In this document: piece by piece, positions 61,009 through 64,000 of the stretch
Layout: each line of letters starts with the position of its first letter
Numbering within the stretch: position 1 is the first letter of the stretch
Origin: Cloeon dipterum
Lineage: Eukaryota; Arthropoda; Insecta; Ephemeroptera; Baetidae
DNA: 64,000 nt
Reading direction: 5' to 3'
Assembly (NCBI RefSeq): GCF_949628265.1
Contig: NC_088787.1
Location: 11,150,501-11,214,500 of the forward strand
The notes under the pieces: model-generated
The model's database searches: none
What the model was told of the DNA's origin: nothing
The model's input: only the letters and a program-made list of their open reading frames with translations
Position numbers and translations under genes: made by a program

Positions 61009-61143
61009 AGCTGGACGCGGCCCAGTTGAGCCTCTTCCCAGTGACCAGTGGCCACGATGCAGAACTGCAGACTCTCAGCTCGCCGTCGTCGCCCAAGGGC
61101 ATGTTTAAAGCGAACCAATGCCTCTACTTGGAGAAACTGCTCG
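61009..61143 (+). CDS. wgn: Coding exon, probable cytoplasmic part of the Wengen-like receptor
   Basis: A 135-base GC-rich exon is bounded by a strong acceptor (gttttgcag) and donor (G|GTGAGT). It continues the phase left by the receptor exon (one base carried, then GAG CTG GAC) and stays open: ELDAAQLSLFPVTSGHDAEL, then a Ser/Pro-rich piece, then KANQCLYLEKLLG. No stop codon occurs, so the gene continues beyond the window. It is the only convincing plus-strand exon after 37,140. Joining it to the receptor rests on phase, strand and absence of alternatives rather than on recognised homology. It could instead belong to a separate gene whose 5' part is in the intron. Confidence 0.6.
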
Positions 61144-64000
61144 GTGAGTCTCTTCCTTTCCTCTCGGCGTACACGTAGCTGTTTGTTGCTATTATTCCCT
61201 CTTTCGCTCGTCCGCTATGCCAGGACAATTACTCTCAAACAGCCTGGAATTTTATAAAGTCGCTCTCTGGCCAGATGGATTTAAATTTAAATATTTTACG
61301 ATGCTAATTTTTTTGCTATATAATATATGTCATCAGTTGTGACCCTCAATCGCCATATTAGATAATTAACTTTTATTTTACCGATGGACGATACGTCTCG
61401 TGATCATTTTTATTCAAACTCAACTAATAAATTTGCTTTTTTAACAAGCCAGAATATAGCATTATAACTGGAAATTTATAAAAATTGTGTTAATTTTCAA
61501 TGATATAAAATAAGTTTAATATCATTAAAATAAAATTTTCCCCATATTTCTAGACCGCGTTAGAAATGTTCTAAAAATTAAATTTTGTAATTTAACTAAT
61601 TTATCCAAAGGAATAGCATTGAACTCGACCGTCTCGATTGTTTTCTCGACGACACTCCGGAGCAGCAGCCCGTTTATCAGATGAAACACAAAGTGTAACG
61701 GCCTCTTTCATTTATCCTGCACTCGCTCTCAACTCGGCTTGAGGTTTTCTTTTGAATCCAGTGCTTCTTCTTTTCTCTCTATACTGAAGTCTGGATCTTG
61801 ATTTTTTAATAACGCCCCCAGCGGTTGTTGGCGCGGCCGACCCGCGCCCTTCATTTTTAATTAGGATTGTGTTAGATTGTGGGCTTTTAATAAGAGGTGC
61901 TAAGCGGAAATGTTTGGCCGGGCTCGATGATTTTTGATTGATGCTTTTTTCCATTAGAGAAATAAATCAACTAATGTATTTCTCTTCAAAAACAAGCTTT
62001 GGCAGTTGTTTTTCTGAATTATAAAATTGTTCTGCCGTTGAATTTTTTAATATTTCGATTCAAGAGTTTTTACCACTTTAAATTTTCATCGTCTAACGCT
62101 TCTAACGTCGAGATTTTAGCCACAGGCGCAAAACAACGCACTTTTCTCGGCTGTAAAAATGTGGTTTCATCCTGTGAATCGAGGCCCACAGCATCGTTTG
62201 GCACTCAGCCGCGGCCTCTGATTAAAAATTCACGCGACGGCCGAAAAGTAGCCTGGGCCGTTTGCATAATTTTCCACGCTCAAACACATTTTCTTTTACG
62301 ACGCAAATAGTGGGCAATCCTCAAACTGTTGCGAGAAGATATTCGTGGCTATCAACAGAGTATTAATTTAATATCCTCAAAACCGTTATTTTTATCCGTA
62401 AAATTTCAATAATTATTGTAATCTGCACCAAAAATCAGCAACACGGATCCTCAGCCGGAGTTTGCTATCCAAAAAAACTTACGCTGCAAATAATGACGTC
62501 TCTCTCTGCATGTTTGAAAAGAGAAAAACAAAATTTAAATTGGATTTTTTTTTTGTAATTCAAATCTTGCCGCGGGGGTCGGCGTTTGCCACATCTCTAA
62601 TTTCGTTTTCATTTGGCCGGCGCAGCGTGAACTCATTGCTGCTGCTCTCCACTTACGAATAACAAATGGCCAGATAATTGTCGGCTTTTATTATATTGGC
62701 TGGCGCGCGCGTGACCTCGGCGATTCGCCGTCGTTTTCGCCGCGCCACCAACAACGACAGTGTCAACGACACAGCAAACAAATTCCGAGCCGGCACTCTT
62801 TATGTGTGGCTTATGTCATTTTTATGTCCGCCCAAACTGCACTTTTTACCACGTTCGAGTCGTAAATAAATTTATTTGTCATTCGGAAGCCGCTCTCATG
62901 CTGGAGCAACAACTACCACAGGGTTTCTGTGAGAAAAAAATGACATTCTGATAAAAAAAGCTTCAAAGACTGAGTGTTCCTTAATTGACACTGCAAATTT
63001 TTCTGTATTTTTGCTCGATATTAGTATTTATTTGCTGAAATATCACGGGTAGCAGGACAAAATTGGGAAGAGGTAAAGCAATAATTCAATGAAATTGACA
63101 CAGAAATTAGTCTTTACTTGTATATATGAAAATTTTTCAACAAAATATTAATTTTAACTGGTCGTATAAGACAATTTTAAAAACCTTTATAGCTCAATAT
63201 CTCATCTTTCCGTGGTTCAATTTATAAAATACAGAGTGTGCTTTGCATTTAACTCGCTGAGCCCAATCAAACTAACACTAAATTTGATTTCTAAGGTAAG
63301 GGTCAGAGATTGCCATTGTTAATATCAGCGGGGGCCAGATTCGTGCGACGCGCAGTTATGGCGTCCGGTGGAGTATGGCGCGAAAAAAACGGTCACGTGA
63401 AAATGCGCGAAGAGAAGCAAGTTTTCATCAATATTGTGACGAATAATTTGCATTACTTGTACTAATTGTGTTTTTTGGATCGTAAAAACAAACTCTTGAC
63501 ACTCGTACGGGAATCCAAAGAGAGCTTTTTGCTTCCCACATTCAGACGCCATCTTGCATCTGCGCAGTGGGAACCAAATTTATCGCACATCCAGACCCCG
63601 CTAGTTAATTTTTGTTTTTAAGGTTTCCTTAGGAAAATGGTTTGAAGTTTTAAATTGAACAATTTAAATCATGTTTGAATTGGGTGATGATACTCAGTTC
63701 GAACTGCAAGAAAAGGCGTCTAAATTTTGACGTGGCCCCTTTTCATCGCCATTTAGAACTCTCCAACACAAAAAACGCTATTGTTAGGCGTGGATTTGAT
63801 TGCATCTCTGCTCTTAGCTGAGAGTGAATTGTCAGAAGCAACAGTATTGTTTAATCCGAGCGAAACCTCAACAAGGCCAAGATGGAAAAAGGAGATTTAA
63901 CTCACAGTTTTTATGGGAGTGTGTCTCATTCCCAATCAGTATTTTTGTGTTTTTGCACCCACGGAACTTTTTGTTTCAACATAATGAGTATATTAAATTT
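61144..64000 (+). other. Downstream intron of the Wengen-like gene (no further exon seen)
   Basis: AT-rich sequence with GC-rich islands near 61.62-61.95, 62.55-62.87 and 63.33-63.57 kb. No coding exon with good splice sites is evident on the plus strand. The last island contains an E-box GGTCACGTGA (63391-63400) and a pair of mirrored GCGCAG...ATGGCGTC blocks. Confidence 0.45.
63350..63565. repeat. Inverted GCGCAG...ATGGCGTC blocks (short foldback or divergent promoter)
   Basis: GCGCAGTTATGGCGTCC at 63350-63366 and, on the minus strand from 63565, GCGCAG then ATGCAAGATGGCGTCTG are similar and face each other. They could be termini of a 216-bp MITE, or paired YY1/NRF1-type promoter boxes. 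The minus-strand ATG at 63552 has a fine start context and opens 75 codons without recognisable content. Confidence 0.35.

Noticed and set aside
1..64000. CRISPR arrays, bacterial operons, phage or integron features
   Set aside because: The window is clearly animal nuclear DNA with spliced genes; no regular direct-repeat array or prokaryotic gene order is present.

Overview
The window looks like a piece of an insect (at least arthropod) chromosome. The genes are split by short GT-AG introns (many 50-350 bp) in AT-rich DNA while the exons are GC-rich. The gene content is animal, and two genes point to insects: a secreted Gly/Tyr/His-rich structural protein and a single-cysteine-domain TNF receptor of the Wengen type. 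I cannot name the species from sequence alone. All gene models below were spliced by hand, using reading-frame continuity across GT-AG junctions plus protein similarity recalled from known families.

Left part, 1-23.5 kb, gene-dense. The window opens inside the last exon of a two-pore-domain potassium channel (+). A small minus-strand gene with a ZAD-like Cys pattern follows (940-1505). Then come a complete LZTR1 orthologue (+, 14 coding exons, Kelch plus two BTB/BACK modules), a complete POLDIP2 orthologue (-, 7 exons, convergent with LZTR1), a complete carboxypeptidase Q (+, 7 exons, divergent from POLDIP2) and a three-exon secreted structural protein (+). The spacer between POLDIP2 and carboxypeptidase Q is mostly filled by a 2.3-kb element with 20-bp terminal inverted repeats. 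This element carries a broken, exon-like GC-rich segment and a large internal foldback.

Right part, 23.5-64 kb, gene-poor. I read this as the locus of one long gene, a Wengen-like TNF receptor (+). The model has a probable promoter and untranslated leader near 26.86-27.10 kb, an intron of about 9.3 kb, an exon for the ectodomain and membrane span (36,384-37,140), an intron of about 23.9 kb, and a cytoplasmic exon (61,009-61,143). The gene runs out of the window. The introns hold two interspersed repeat families (a foldback MITE with three copies across the window, and a longer repeat with five copies), several hairpins, simple repeats and GC-rich islands that may be regulatory.

The genes do not form a pathway. 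LZTR1 (Cul3 adaptor for RAS-family GTPases), POLDIP2 (mitochondrial/nuclear accessory protein), carboxypeptidase Q (secretory/lysosomal dipeptidase), the K2P channel and the TNF receptor are independent housekeeping or signalling genes that happen to be neighbours.
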